The notes beneath the pieces were generated by a model, which was given only the letters and a program-made list of their open reading frames with translations, was not told the origin of the DNA and ran no database searches. From Solenopsis invicta (Eukaryota > Arthropoda > Insecta > Hymenoptera > Formicidae), in assembly GCF_016802725.1 (NCBI RefSeq), contig NC_052665.1, forward strand, positions 9,238,001 to 9,302,000: a stretch of DNA of 64,000 nt, in the 5' to 3' direction. This document shows positions 1 through 12,768 of this stretch, one piece after another (the first letter of the stretch is position 1; every line of letters starts with the position of its first letter). The translations under genes were made by a program, and so were the position numbers.

Positions 1-2160
1 ATATAGTCAAATTTTATAAGTGATTGAATAGGCGCCACAGACAAATTTCACAAACAGTTCAGATATAAATTCTATCTCTGTTATTTAGATTGATTAAGTA
101 CGAAACATATGCGATATCACAAGATTTGCTAATCATTTATCTATCTTGGTTAATTTTTTGCAGCCAAGAAATTGTGGCTGTACTTGCAAGACCATTTTTT
201 TTTTTTTTTTAATGATGAATCGCACCAACCATCGTAGATTAACTCGGAGTAAAATTTTGTCTCGTAATTGCTCTTTTTGTACTTTTATTTATTATTATAA
301 TTATTCGGTCTTTAAAATTTGTCGACAAAAGAGCTGCTTTAAGAGCGAGAAATCATTGCAATATCTATCCTTGGAAGTTGTAACGTTTCTGAATTAAATC
401 GGCAAAGTAACTTCAGGTTGTATATATGAAAGATGTACATAGCTAGCTACTGCGAGATCGCGATGGAAACGTGCTTGTTGAAATAGCTCTTCAACCCGAA
501 ACTCTTATCAAACTGTCGCGTATTAGACCACATTATGTCGTTACGGCCTACTCACGAAGTTCGAGGCACCCGCGTACTTACGACGCAGTAAAAGCGGAAA
601 CTGGAACGCCAAGCGTCTCAAATGAATTCCATGAAAATATTAAATCCTAAGCATCCGGAACTTTGCATCCACACAGAACGATCTGCAAATACCGGGGCAA
701 CGGCGGCCGTGTATTAACGAGATCGCCGATTACGAGGAGTTCATTCAGACGAGTCAAAGAGCTCTAAATGTGTATGTTGCGATAATCATATATTCGTATT
801 CCGACATTTAACGAGATATTAAACAAATATAAATCAATATTTAACGAAACAGAAAACACATTTTGCGAGCCGTTCTATTGGAAAAGTTAGATTATTTTTA
901 TATCGCGTTACGCGTGTTATTTAGCAAATAATATCACAGTTAATTATTATAATTATCTCATTAATTATATCATTTGTTGTATCATAGTTAATTTCTATTA
1001 GCTTCGTATTAGCATGTAGGAATTAATTCGCATGCAATTTCAGACGTCAAAGCAAGTATAACAGGAACCAGTTATTTCTACTTATTACTGAGCTGGAAAA
1101 GCTGAGCTCGTTCTTTTTTTTTTCAATAAGTAACCGTTGTTGAGCGTTGCATTATGTGCTCAATGAGGACGGAATAATGAGGCTATCTAATGGCAGAAAA
1201 TAATCGAAAAAATGGTTTCTATCTTGTTTAACAGATATTTCATTACCGATTTTACATGTAAAATCTGCCTTTGAAATTTCTTGAAAAAGAAACAGACTTT
1301 TTCTCTGACTTTTTGTCCAACTCAATAAAATAAATTATATCCAGTATATAAATATTTATTATGTAAGTCTACGTAGAAGCCTATTAATAAAAAAACGTAC
1401 ATAAAACTGTGGTCTAATACGCAACAAGTGTGAAATTAATACAATTTTTAATGAAATGTAAGTTATGCTCTTGTCCATTCCATACGTTTCTTCTTACGGT
1501 GTCATTATTTACTTGCAGGAATTGGCTCGATTCCGAGCCTGAAGCGAATGCCAGCTGCTGACTTACGAGTTTGGTTACGAGATCGGTTGCCAGGGATTTC
1601 TTTATACGCACGACGGAATCCGTACTACAGTTAAACCGTAAAGAGAGGGAGCATTTAGCGTGGCAGTGTTAACGACGATACAGTGGCCAATTCTACCGGG
1701 AATCTAAATCTCGCCGACCGGGAGCATCCGTACGAGCGCCGCCGCCGCGGTCTAAGAATCGTACACCCGCATTCCCGGAGAGTACACGGGCTTGACGGCG
1801 TGATTGAGCGTTAAGTCGGGACTAAAGGCCTGAGAAGAAGAAGCCGCAAATCGCGATTCGTACGTTTTTACGAATACGTTAACCGCGGATCGCACGGACG
1901 AATATTTATGCAATTACATTCATTTACATAATCGGACATAAATGACTCGCATTTATCACATGTCACCCATCTTCACATTCGCGCGGATGAATGTGCCCCG
2001 TTATGCGAACTGAAATAAAATATCGAGAAATTCAGAAAAATGGATTGGGATTTGTTTATCCTTCTTGTTGCAGTTTTTCAAACAATTCACACTTGTTCGA
2101 GCGCAACAAGCTCTAATGGCAAATTATTAAATTATAACTCTCGATTATCAACGTTTCTTT
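1..2160. other. Non-coding, no gene identified
   Basis: Mixed-composition DNA with short AT-rich patches (780-1080) and a CpG-rich part (1620-1880). No frame has convincing coding character. If the minus-strand gene at 12.6 kb is long, this is intron or downstream gene territory. Confidence 0.5.
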
Positions 2161-2164
2161 AATA

Positions 2165-2490
2165 GGGATAGTATTATTGATTTTATACACAATCAATAAT
2201 ACTATCAGTATCAACAAATATTGACAATATTGTTGATCACATTTGGTTAATATTGATGGATTGATGTAGAGTATTGACAGTGACCCAAATTTCATGATTC
2301 TCGAGGATCAGTATTGTTATCATAGAGATACTGGTAGTAATACTGACTGTGTAAAGAGGATGTGTCAATATTTTCATCAGCGTAATTCCATAATGAATGG
2401 ATAATATAATTACAGAAATAACCTTAGCTTGTAAAAATATTGATGCACACTGTCAGTATTACTGATTCAATATTATTAATCGTATAGGGC
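2165..2490. repeat. AT-rich palindromic segment with a perfect 16-bp hairpin
   Basis: Positions 2167-2182 and 2191-2206 are perfect 16-base inverted copies (starting GATAGTATTATTG) around an 8-base loop. A second, imperfect inverted pair (GTAATACTGACTGTG near 2334, and its near-complement near 2449) sits further in. Many short ATATTG motifs recur. It resembles a decayed fold-back element next to the MITE at 2579, but I cannot define its ends. Confidence 0.5.
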
Positions 2491-2578
2491 CTGCAAGGAA
2501 TATAAATAAAAAGGAGTTTCTTTCATACATTTCTCGCTATTGTTTCATTTGTATTATATTCAACATAATTCTCCCGTA

Positions 2579-2702
2579 CAGCACAGAATAGCAAAAACTG
2601 CAATTGCAAAATATTTCTACGTTTCAGCAATATTGCAGCAGCGATAAAATGTCCGCCTCACAGAAATATTGATGCGTAATGTTGCAGTAACGTTAATACA
2701 AT

Positions 2703-2749
<47 letters not shown>

Positions 2750-2858
2750 TGCTGCAATATTACGTATCAATATTTTTGAAGCGGCCATTTTACCATTGCT
2801 ACAATATTGCTGAAACATTGCAGCAATATTTTGCGATTTTTTTTTCGATACTGTGCTG
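2579..2858. mobile_element. TA-flanked fold-back MITE, CAGCACAG termini, TG repeat in the loop
   Basis: The left end CAGCACAG begins at 2579 after TA (2577-2578); the right end CTGTGCTG finishes at 2858 before TA (2859-2860). The two halves are long imperfect inverted copies over about 110 bases each (ATATTGCAGCA, AAAATG.CCGC and ATATTGAT.CGTAAT blocks correspond in order). A (TG)n run at 2705-2742 forms the loop. TA duplication and terminal inverted repeats fit a Tc1/mariner-type non-autonomous element. There is no coding capacity. Confidence 0.8.
2705..2742. repeat. (TG)n microsatellite within the MITE loop
   Basis: About 19 TG units lie between the two inverted arms of the 2579-2858 element. 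Confidence 0.95.
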
Positions 2859-4353
2859 TATGTCTTATTCTTTCTTTCGATCAGTTTTATGTTGCTTCCA
2901 CGTTACCTTAAATGTTTATAGAATTATTTATAGACTTACGAAAAACACGTGTCTATAAATATGTAGTAAACGCAAGTTAAAAGTCCGCGAATTTGCTAAA
3001 AGCCTGAAAATTGTGTCGAGCATTTACCTTTGTCACTGACTGAAAAAAATATTAGTGCTGTCATCTTCACGACGTCGCTCATGGACTACATTGCGATTGC
3101 CTGCCTCGGTAAAACAGGATTTGACTTGTCGATAACAAAGCTCGCAATTGCAGGGATCTACTACATCCACAATGGTAAAAGACTCGTTCTTATGTATAAA
3201 TTTACAGCTAAGAATAAAGCAGAGATAATTTATTCGACACGGAACTTGCCTATTGAAAAATAAATTTTATAAAATCAAACTTTGTTTTCTTAAATAAAAA
3301 AAACAATCTTTTAAAATTGTATTAAAAAAATGCAATTTCTTCAAAGCACTTTTCATTCTTCCTTTTGTTTACGGGATAGTCGAACGACGCTATACGCGCT
3401 TTAGTACGCATTCGATGTAAATGGGATTTGGGATCGGTCATTTAAACGCGAGCCATTGTTTTCCGCACCGCAACGGTCTTGCGGTTTAATAACCGGAACT
3501 CGGGGTAGCCGTCGTTTGTCAGTTCATTAACGCGCTAACCGCGCTCTAAAAAGTCCTTCGAAGGATCGTTCGCGCGAGACGCTTGCGTTTCGATCAGCCG
3601 GCACGTCCGCTCTCAACGCCGCAGTCTCTCGGCCGCGAACGTAATAATCTTATTTGATTGCTCGAAGGGGAGAGCTTGGCAAAAATATGAGAAATATACT
3701 ATATATCGTCCGCGCAGCGTCTCTCAACCGAGTTGCCCGAGGGTGTCACGAACATCTTCTCCCCGGGAACGCCGTATCGAAAGACATCCGCGAGCGTACA
3801 TACGTCGCACGTTACAAATAAATTTCTTCCCGCGCCGAAGCCGGAAGAAACGTCGGCGGGATTCTCGGAGCTATTTCTCAGAGTTTACCGCTAGACACGA
3901 GCGCCTTCGGGAAAATTAAAAATGCGGAATCATTATCTAATTGATCAATAATTAACGGAAGATATGTTCTCGCTGAATAGATTACGATTGAATTTTAAAC
4001 TGCTGCCGGCGACCATAAAACACCGGCGCAAACCGGAATCCGCTTGTTTGTTCATGGCGTTATCTTCCAGACGTAGAGTAATGCCATGTGTTCAGATCCG
4101 GTTTGTACCAAAGTGCATTCGGCCACCATCTGTGTTGACAAAAAGAAATTTCTCATTTCGGGGAGCGGAAGGGGGAGGGGGGGAAATGAGGAGAAGCGCG
4201 CGGAAGCGCACTGTCCGGAGATTCCGGGAAGATTATGATCGAGGTCTAGATCTTAACCCGTCTTAACCCTAATCTAATTCCGTCGCTTACTTGCATCTAT
4301 CAACTACGGACTCTGTGATAAACGATTTCGCCAACCAAGCCGAGTTCGCAATC

Positions 4354-4356
<3 letters not shown>

Positions 4357-4410
<54 letters not shown>
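4357..4410. repeat. (GA)n microsatellite
   Basis: About 27 perfect GA units. Confidence 0.97.
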
Positions 4411-4412
<2 letters not shown>

Positions 4413-7400
4413 ATGTGTTATAAAGGCACCGTTACAATTAGCGTTCGCAACGAGCAATTTCAGATCGATGCCCCACGGGACAAAAACAGAAAGAGTGGAA
4501 GAAAGAACCGGCGCTTATCGCAAGCTCCGATCAGCAGCGGCGGCGAGTCGGCGCGCAAGGCAGGACGGTACAGGCGGATAAATTTCGTTTAACGTAACAT
4601 CATTAAATCGTGACCGGTCCGCGCCGCTGAGCGCTATCTCAAAAACTTTTACGCGCGCGAGCAGCCGCGCGAATGAACGCGAAAGTTGCTGAAGAGAACA
4701 AAATTTATGGCGATACGCGTCGCGGGTGCAACCTTTCGGTCGGCGCGCGATGGGCAACGTCCGCTCTCGTGCATGCGGGGGGAAAAAAAACGAGCCGCAG
4801 CGCGATTGCAAATTTATTCGACTCGCTCTGAGGCGGACTCGGCTGCGCGGCGATATCACCTTCTCGCGAGATGACACGCGATGATACCGCCAATATGAAA
4901 GTGAAATAAATATTCTGAAAATAGCTTTCAATTCGCTGCGCAATACTGCCTCAATCAATATTGCTTTGCGTAACGCAATAATAAATTTTTACGAAGGACA
5001 CGAACCTTTATATCTTCTTATCTTTTTAGATTTCATTAATTGCAACAATCAATAAAGTATAATCGGTAGGTCCATATGTCTTATCTAAGAATAGGAGCTT
5101 TAATAATAACTTTTTGAAATTTTTTTTTAGTAATCAAAGTGATTAATAATTTAAAATACGTTATTAATATTATTATTCTGACGTTTACCGCCTCGGAAAT
5201 CGTAATTTCGGCCCGGGTAACTTTATCTCGCGATCGTCACAGGCGTTTTGAATAACTTTCGAGTGGAAAGCAAATGTACGGAGCGCAAAGCGGAACACAA
5301 AAGGGATTCTCCTGGCCGGCAGAAGAAACGTCGCATGTCGCGCGAGAGTGGACTACGATGGCTCAAATGGCCCGTATTTCAATAATGATAAATCACCCTG
5401 GTTCGACGCAACGACGGACACGGCCAGACTTGAAGATCTCACCATGAGATATCACCGTCAGGGGTCTATCTCGTGGCTTCTATCTTATAGATGGTCTTGT
5501 GTGTGTCCCCTCCCGGATCCTCTCTCTCTCTACAGGGCGATTCAAGACGTAGCGCCTCTCAAAGTCAGCCTGGACAGTCTCTCCCTTCACGAACACGATA
5601 TTTCCTATTGTCACCGGGATGTTCTACCTTACACATGTTTGCCCGTGTCACGGGATTAAATCCACGACTTTCTTTTTTATTGCCACGTCAGCTGAACGAT
5701 GATAACGTTCTTGCGACACTATACGTGGACGATTCTCATGATAATTCAATATCAGAGGTATTTATACACCGTGGATAATATTTTCCTCTTACAGCGATGC
5801 GATACATTCGTAGAAGCGCGTTTCAAAGCAGATTTCGACAAGCGTATCGGCAAGCTTTTAGAAATATCGACATACTCTCGCTTCTTGCAGCATCATTTGT
5901 AATAATTTTCCTCCCGTCGCCATTCGCGCCCGATCAACAAGGACTTCGGCGTTCGTCCCCTATCGGTGCCGTTCTATACGTGCTTCCAACGAGGCGCTCG
6001 TGCACAGATGCGTGGCACCTAAAGAAATCACGCGAAGATAACTCCTACACGGAGATATTATGTGCCGTGATATACGCCCGGCTGCCGAAGTATTACTCAC
6101 CCCAGACGGGCGACGTGTGCGTTGTGTACGTACGTGTGTACGACGCGTATGCGTGTTCACGGTCTCACGTATTCACGAAAGCAATGAATACGGGATGCGG
6201 GATCAATTCAGGCGACGGATTAAGCGCATTCGAGATCGGGGTCGTAAGAGGGAAGAAAAGAATTCGATATACATATTCGGTGAGACGTACGATCGCGCGC
6301 CGATCCGAGAATGCTTACGTCGAACATTCGAATTTTCTCACGCCTTGTAACAGAATCGTGCGATCCTTCCTTGAAAACAACGCATTCCCTCGTACTTCAA
6401 GTTTTCAGCATTGGTGGAGTAACGTACGAAGCTAATCGTGCTCGCGCGAAGACGTAACGTGCGTAAATGACGCGAACGAATGTCATTTCGGCGACCGGTT
6501 CGTTCTATTTCCGACGTGGTGTTACACGATTATTTCCTCCCTGCACCTTGCACACGTGTCTACGACATACGGCAGCCGCATACCCGATGATGCGCTCTTT
6601 TCTCCCGTCGCGCTCGCAGTCATCGCCACTTCTGTCTTTCGCGCCCATCATCGTGAGTCGTCTAACCGCGTCAACTCCACGTCTCACGTACGCGATACGT
6701 AATTTGCCGCCGGTCGACGAAACGGCGCGAAGAAAATCGTAGAAATTGCTTTGAGGAATTTCTTTCAGTGCCGCGATTATGCCGTTTAATTTTACAACTT
6801 TCCTGGAAAACCTTCTTTTATTTTATCTAAATCTTCTCTGTCCTTCTAAGAGCTTCGATTATACAGAACTACAAAAAAAAAATTATTTGGAAATAAATGC
6901 AAACCAGAACAGGTGGTATCTTGTAGATTTTGGGTTATTGAATTCGAATTCATAAACCGTTTTGCTTTATTACGTCCAATTTTTTATAGAATCGAAAAAA
7001 ATTATGAAAAATCAAAAAAAATGTGAAAATTGAAAAAAAAATTGAGGAAAAAAAGCAAAAGTAAATATGACATTAAAATGTGTTCGCAGAACAGATTTAA
7101 ATCTTATAAGAGACACCTACTCTGATTTGAGTTTATTTCCACAAAAACTCGTTTTCGCGGTCCTGCGTTATCGCAGCGTACTTCGGCGGTTGCGTTCGCA
7201 GATCGAGAGAAAAGTGTCGCGCGTTCTTTTCTTTTGTACACGTCTGTTTTTTCCGCGACGTATCGTTACGCCACCAGTTTGTGTAATTCTATGAAATTTC
7301 TTCACGGCCGCATCCGCAGCTCTCTCATTTCGCCGTGCGCAAAATCATATAAATTTAACGTCACATTCTGCGGCCACGTATAAATATCACTAGTAATTTT

Positions 7401-7968
7401 CCGTCCGCAGACGACCGTAATCTGCATGCCTTTCAACGACAGCGAAAATGCACACGTCTAGAGCCGGATGCGCAGGTTACGCGTCCCTGACCTAGGACGT
7501 CTCGATTTTATAGAGCTAAAAGAGCCGAGCACGTGCGCCGACCGCGACAAATATTTAAGTGCATACGAGAAATCTTCGTTTATCATTCTGTGAAATGGTG
7601 ATACTCTCACGCGATTGGAGATCAAGAGAAATGGGGAAATTTACAGAAGAATGCATTAACTATCTAGTCAAACCTGTAGTGATTAAATGCTTCTCAGAGC
7701 AGAGCGTTGCATTCGCCTTCCGGATATAATTAACATCTCCGATGTCTCCGCATCTCATCGATATTCGGAAATGCACGGCAATACCGCGAGCACTCTAGCA
7801 TTCATTAATAACATTTGGGAGGTACGGATAGGTTGAAACAGCACGAACAAGCGCGCGCAACCGCGAACAAATCTGCGGATATACGACCGCCGTATTTACA
7901 TCCCGGATGAAACCATCGTGCGAGGAACGTGCCGGCTCGCTCTGAACGTACGATAAGAGCAGGGAAAC

Positions 7969-7973
<5 letters not shown>

Positions 7974-8031
<58 letters not shown>
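7974..8031. repeat. (GA)n microsatellite
   Basis: About 29 perfect GA units. Open frames across it that read poly-Ser/Leu or Arg/Glu are artefacts of the repeat. Confidence 0.97.
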
Positions 8032-8035
<4 letters not shown>

Positions 8036-10542
8036 TCGAGAGTCGAGCGAGCGATTGCGAGAGCGACGCGCCTGGAGATGCCTCTCCGTTGGATACGCGG
8101 TTGGTGTTTAAAATCAAACGGAAACCCAGTTAAACCTAGTGTACTTCTCCAGCGTTTACTAATAATAGAGCAGATTCTGGAAGGATAGAAATATGACTTC
8201 CTCCCTTCGACACGCCGCGCGCGCTCCGCGTCCTAAAAATAACGAGCGGACGTTCGACACACGCTCGTCGGAGCGAGAGGAGCCACGGGGCGGCTGTCCA
8301 ATTCAAATAGTAGATACCCCCGCGCACCAGCACGTGCTTCCACTTATCCCCGACGATAAGCCCCGACGATATTCGTACGTGCGTGTGTGCGTACGTGCGG
8401 TGGGTCGCGACCCGGAAAGCGTGTGAACTTGTAACCCGACTCGAAGAGCGCGTCACCGGACTCGACCTCATCGCGACCGATTCGGAGACCGGATGAATGA
8501 AAGATCGAAAGTCTGGCGAGCCAAAATCGTGTTTAGTCTGCATAATATTTATGCAGCGCCTTTATCGCCGAGCGTCGTTAGTTGTGAAAGAGAAAAAAAA
8601 AGAAAAAAAAAGATTACCCTATATATATATAATCTCACGATTCAACACAGCGAGCTTGTCGTTAAATTATCTTCGATTCCGTTACACAGACATGCTTTTA
8701 CAAGTGTGCGCGCGTGTGTATTTTTCCTTCGCTTTGCTCTTCCGTGTACGCACGAGTGCGTAGCTTCACCGCATATTTGCTCGGATTTGATCGAGCAAAT
8801 AGAGAAACACGTCTGACTGAGGCGTTCCTGGGTGAGGGGTCGATAGATCGATACCATCGTTGCAGATTTGCGAACGGTGTGTTGTGATCGCGCACTACGG
8901 TTCTATTCGTAGGAGACTCTACATTATTGATTACGTAGAGAAGTGACTATAATACGTGTCGATGAACTCGGTACATAGAACGTCACGTATTTCGAAACGT
9001 AGTACTAACGTTGCCGTTATCGCATATCTGTTACAATAGCTACAGCACGACTAAATCAGAAACTTGACAGAATTGCATCTCGTGTAACTGCAATTATTTT
9101 TTTTTTGCTAATGAAGAAAATAAGTAATAAGATATTATTCTCTGTTTTCAAGTAAATGGCTTTAATAAAACTTCAATCTGCGGCTTAATCATAAAGATAA
9201 GAATTATGAAACAGCATAAAAAGCGTGCTGGCTTGCGATTGTATAATATTATTGCAGCACGATCTAATATTTCGTGTTATACTATTTTTATCGCATGACG
9301 TGTATCACGCTCGAAATGCTCCTGATTATTCGCAATAACCATGCGATCGTATCGAGGATGAACGCGCACCGCCGTCCCTACATTCATCTACTCCACCTGT
9401 CACCGCATAATACGCGACGTGAATTCTCGTCGAACGACTGATCAATGTAGTCGCGTTGCATTTCACGCAAGATAAGAGCCCGATTGAATCTCCCGACCGT
9501 TTATCGCGCGACATCTTCGATATCACTTTGCGAATCCCTGCGTCTCGAGTTTGTTCGGGCGCAAGTCAACGGATAAATAAAATAAAAATTTGCGACTAAT
9601 AATATTATATTCCGTAGAAGAGATTTCTTTAAAGAAAATTTTGCGTCTGATGGATACAATATAATAAATTACGTAATAACCACGGAAGAAGCCGCGCAAG
9701 TCTTACCTTAGGACCATGAAAATTAATTTGCGCAAGGCAGATAAGGCGTTACTTTACGAAGCCACCGCTCGATGTTAAACTCTCCTCGGCTCCGCTAACT
9801 GCGGCGTGTTCCACGAAGCGAGGATTCCCGATCCCGTCGTCGTCTCTATCGAATCGCGCGCTACCGATCGCGCGAACGGCCATAAAGCGATATCCTGACA
9901 GAGGCGTTAGGATCGCTCGTTTCGGCACGGCAAACGGCGCGGAACGGGTTAAAGGCGAGTTAATGGCAAGTCGTCCGCGAAGAAATACGTCGACGGACAA
10001 CCGACCGGATAGTCGAGGATAGTCGATCTTCCTTCTTTCTTTCTTTCGCAGGTAGAGGGGAGGTAGGGGAGACTTTTCCGGCAACCCGTTGCGCGAGGAC
10101 CTTTTTTGCGGCCGGACGTCTATCTTCGCGCGATCGCGGAGTCGTGGCGCACGCCGGGGTGAAAGTTACTCGCCGCGACATAAACATCGCGGATAACGAT
10201 TACGATAAAACCCGACGAGCCGACCAATTCCCCGTCCAGGCGAAATGCCGTGTGTCGCTTATTCGGTTTCTCTTTCAGACGTATCGATTTCTTTCGGGGG
10301 AAGAGATTCCGCGACTTGTGGTCGAACAAGTATTTCCATTACTTTATAATCTTTAATATTAGATACCTCAACGACATTAAGCCGCAAATTCAAGTCCTAT
10401 TAAAGTTGGATTTGTTTGAAGTTTTATACAAGAAATAGGATATTTTATTGCTTGTTCGAATCTTACAATTCAACCGTAACTGTAGATATCGGCATTTTAA
10501 GAGAGTATCGGCTTTAAATCGCAAAATATTTTGTATATACAG

Positions 10543-10572
10543 TACGTGTTACATGTATACACGTAACACGTA
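10543..10572. repeat. Short perfect palindrome (10-bp arms)
   Basis: TACGTGTTAC (10543-10552) and GTAACACGTA (10563-10572) are perfect inverted copies around a 10-base spacer, in AT-rich DNA about 400 bases below the exon donor. Function unknown. Confidence 0.8.
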
Positions 10573-10980
10573 ATATGTATAAATTTTAGATTTACATACT
10601 TGATAATATATCCAATGACAAATGCTGCTTCGAAGAAGTATATTTAAGAGGGTGTCTTTTATAATTTAATATTAAATGACAATTAAAATTGATTACTAAA
10701 ATTATGATTTTACTGCTTTGATAAAGAAAAAAAAAAAAATGTATGAAAAGCGCATAAACGAAAAGCGCATAAACAAGATTGCTCGTAGACGTCCTATACG
10801 TACATATACATGAATCGGCCAGACAGAAACGGCGACCTCCGTCCGGCGCGATCCTTTGTCAAAGTCCCTTAATCATAGCTTCATTTCTCAAGCGGAATCT
10901 CCCGCGGATCTCCGAGCGTGGAGTACGCAGCGTGACGAACGACTCAATTATTGTCCGGTGCACCCCTCGAGGGGGACTTG

Positions 10981-10989
10981 ACTTACCTC
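10981..10989 (-). other. Splice donor (GAG|GTAAGT) ending the coding exon
   Basis: Read on the minus strand, GAG is followed directly by GTAAGT, a near-perfect match to the metazoan 5' splice-site consensus. The cut falls between 10987 and 10986, in phase 0. It sits just after the last acidic residues of the reading frame, and the following codons do not look like the protein. This is why the CDS is ended here and not at the in-frame stop near 10948. Confidence 0.8.
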
Positions 10990-12645
10990 TTCCACAAGGG
11001 ATCTCTGCATATTGGTCCAGCACAGTTTGCACGGGCACACGTCCTTCGGGTTCTCATTCCCTCGTTCACGGTCCCGCGCATTACCGGCGGCCTGATGCGG
11101 CGGCGGCGGCGGCACCGGCGGCGGCAGCGGACTGGTGGCCACCTCGAGGCTGTCCGAGCTCGAGTTGTGGCGTCGCGGCGGCGTGATGTTGCTGCCGACG
11201 TTCGCCTGCTGGCAAGTCGTCTGCCTAATCTCGCAGTGCGACCTGCCGTGCTCGTTGGCGCACTTGGTGGCGTGCGACGGGGACACGTAGAGATTCAGCA
11301 TGTACTTGTTGCTCGGCTGCTGCGGCTGCGGTCGCAGAAAGTCGTCCAGAAGATAAAAGCTTTGCGCGCGGCTCGATCGCGTAGTGGAGGAGGTCGTACC
11401 GCGGGCCTCCACGGCGTTCTGCAGTGCTTCCGCGGCGGCTCGGCAGTGTTCGCGTCCCTCTCGAGCGTTGCTCCTGCATTGTTCGGCGTCATCCAGCTGA
11501 TGTCGGTTACGCAACGGGACGTGTCTCTCGTCGAGCTCGTTTACCGGCTCGCTATCTTGGTACAACCTGCGGCTGACCTTCGATCTGCCGGCAACTTGAC
11601 CAAACTCCCCGTTTTCCCGATAAACGTCTCTACTGACGCGAGACACTCGCGCCGAGTAGGACGTCGGCTGTTGGTAGCGCGCCTTGCAGCTCGAGCCGCG
11701 CGACTCCTCGCGGAAATGATCGCTCTCGATCATGGATACGCTCATGTTGTGCGACAGGGAGGAATTTTGACTGACGTGAGAGCTGCTACCGTTAGCACCC
11801 GTGCTCGCGGGAGTCCTCAAAAGTGCGCCGAGGGACCGCCACTTCCGGTCCTGCTGGTTCGTCGATGTGGACGAAACCGAGGATCTGTTCCATTTCCTCT
11901 CGTTCGACGGCGACATCAACAGGCTGTTACCCACGGACCACTTCCGCTCGTTCGTAGGCGACGTCATCGAGGACGACCACTTTCTCTCGTTGGAGGGTGA
12001 CGCCATCGAGGTGCCCGACCATTTCCGCTCTGACGACGGTGCGCTGATAGCGGCGGCAACGGCACCGCTGTTCGCGTTCAGCTGTTCCTCCCGTTGTCGG
12101 GCCTTCCACCAGGACGACGTCGAAGTGAAGAGAATCAACGCGCCTCGCAAGGGGTTCTGATTCTTGGCCGCTCCCTTCGGCGAAAGGTCGCGATGGTCCT
12201 TGACTTTCAACGGGCAGTCTCTAAAGTTGGAGTCGCACTCGCGGTCGCTGAACGCGGCGGCGTCGCGCTGTTCCCTCAGGGCGTTCTTCGCGGCCGCTAC
12301 CTCCTCCTCGTGATACAAGGTCGCATTCGTGCTGCGCAATCGCGGTCGAAGCCGCACGAAGCCGTAATCGTTGCCGTCCTGAAGGACGGGATCGAACAGT
12401 TCGCGGGACTGTTGCTGATGATGCTGCTGCAGGAGGGAGCAATGCGCGGCCGCAGCTGCCGCTGCCGCCTGGCCGCTGGACGTGTACTGATGATGACCGT
12501 TGCTCAGCTGCAGACTCGGTTGTTGCAACAACGTCGAGGTCCTCGCGCGATGACCCTCGCCGGCGGTGCCGCGTTGCAAGCACGAGAAGCTCGCAGAGTG
12601 CCGCAAGCTCGAGGGCGTGTTGCCCGGCTGACTCACGCCCAACAT
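10987..12645 (-). CDS. Large 5' coding exon of an unrecognised, probably disordered protein (partial gene)
   Basis: Seen: an open frame of 553 codons runs from ATG at 12645 (context GCGACATG) to GAG at 10987, where GTAAGT begins a strong donor, so the exon ends in phase 0. The frame stays open for 12 more codons, which I read as intron. In order the product shows a Ser-rich start, an Ala run (60-67), Gln/His-rich sequence (73-79), an Ala/Glu patch (114-131), Trp-Trp (179-180), five (E/D)RKW motifs with Trp at 209, 223, 236, 252 and 269, Ser-rich and Arg-rich stretches, a proline run (507-516) and CPCKLC (537-542). I see no signal peptide, membrane helix or globular domain. The frame also stays open upstream of the ATG, so a spliced-in upstream exon is possible. 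Inferred: a scaffold- or signalling-type protein. The family is not recognised. Later exons would be at lower coordinates. Confident as coding, not in function. Confidence 0.82.
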
Positions 12646-12768
12646 GTCGCCACCTTTTATTTTCAGTCTTTGATCTCTCGAGGGAGAGAGCGGGTGTACG
12701 TGTGTGTGTGTATATATATATATATATTAATATAAACGTGTACGTGTGTACGTGATGAAGACAGGACT
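12646..12768 (-). promoter_or_regulatory. Putative 5' UTR and initiator (TCAGTC) of the coding exon
   Basis: On the minus strand TCAGTC (12770-12765) matches the insect initiator TCAGTY, with the A at 12768, about 123 bases before the ATG. The interval between contains a compound AC/AT repeat (12699-12729). I see no convincing TATA box or downstream promoter element. An alternative reading is that the exon begins at a splice acceptor in this interval, for example after the pyrimidine-rich CCGCTCTCTCCCTCGAG ending near 12681. Both are inference. Confidence 0.25.
12699..12729. repeat. Compound (GT)n(AT)n microsatellite
   Basis: A short run of alternating GT passes directly into alternating AT. 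It lies between the candidate initiator and the start codon of the large exon, so it would be in the 5' UTR if that promoter reading is right. Confidence 0.85.

Larger units (their letters stand above)
2861..10986. other. Non-coding interval downstream of the coding exon (presumed intron)
   Basis: Contains GC/CpG-rich blocks (3.4-4.9, 5.2-6.8, 7.3-8.5, 9.7-10.3 kb) separated by AT-rich spacers and two GA microsatellites. Several open frames of 60-212 codons occur on both strands. They overlap one another, lack recognisable domains and are expected in CpG-rich DNA. I found no acceptor-flanked minus-strand exon that clearly continues the frame ending at 10987. Confidence 0.5.

Noticed and set aside
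5797..6435. 212-codon plus-strand frame
   Set aside because: No recognisable domain, overlapped by other frames on both strands in CpG-rich DNA, and no splice or promoter support.
10951..12000. 349-codon plus-strand open frame opposite the coding exon
   Set aside because: It is antisense to the well-supported minus-strand exon, Arg/Leu/Val-rich without domain features, and explained by the CpG-rich, low-complexity codon content of the real exon.
10987..12645. Naming the gene (considered Rho-GEF, RhoGAP, NHS/formin-type scaffolds)
   Set aside because: Disordered, Ser/Arg-rich sequence with a proline run resembles many scaffolds; I recall no specific protein with the RKW array, so a name would be invented.
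12094..12735. 213-codon plus-strand frame
   Set aside because: Also antisense to the coding exon, and it runs into the GT/AT microsatellite; no supporting features.
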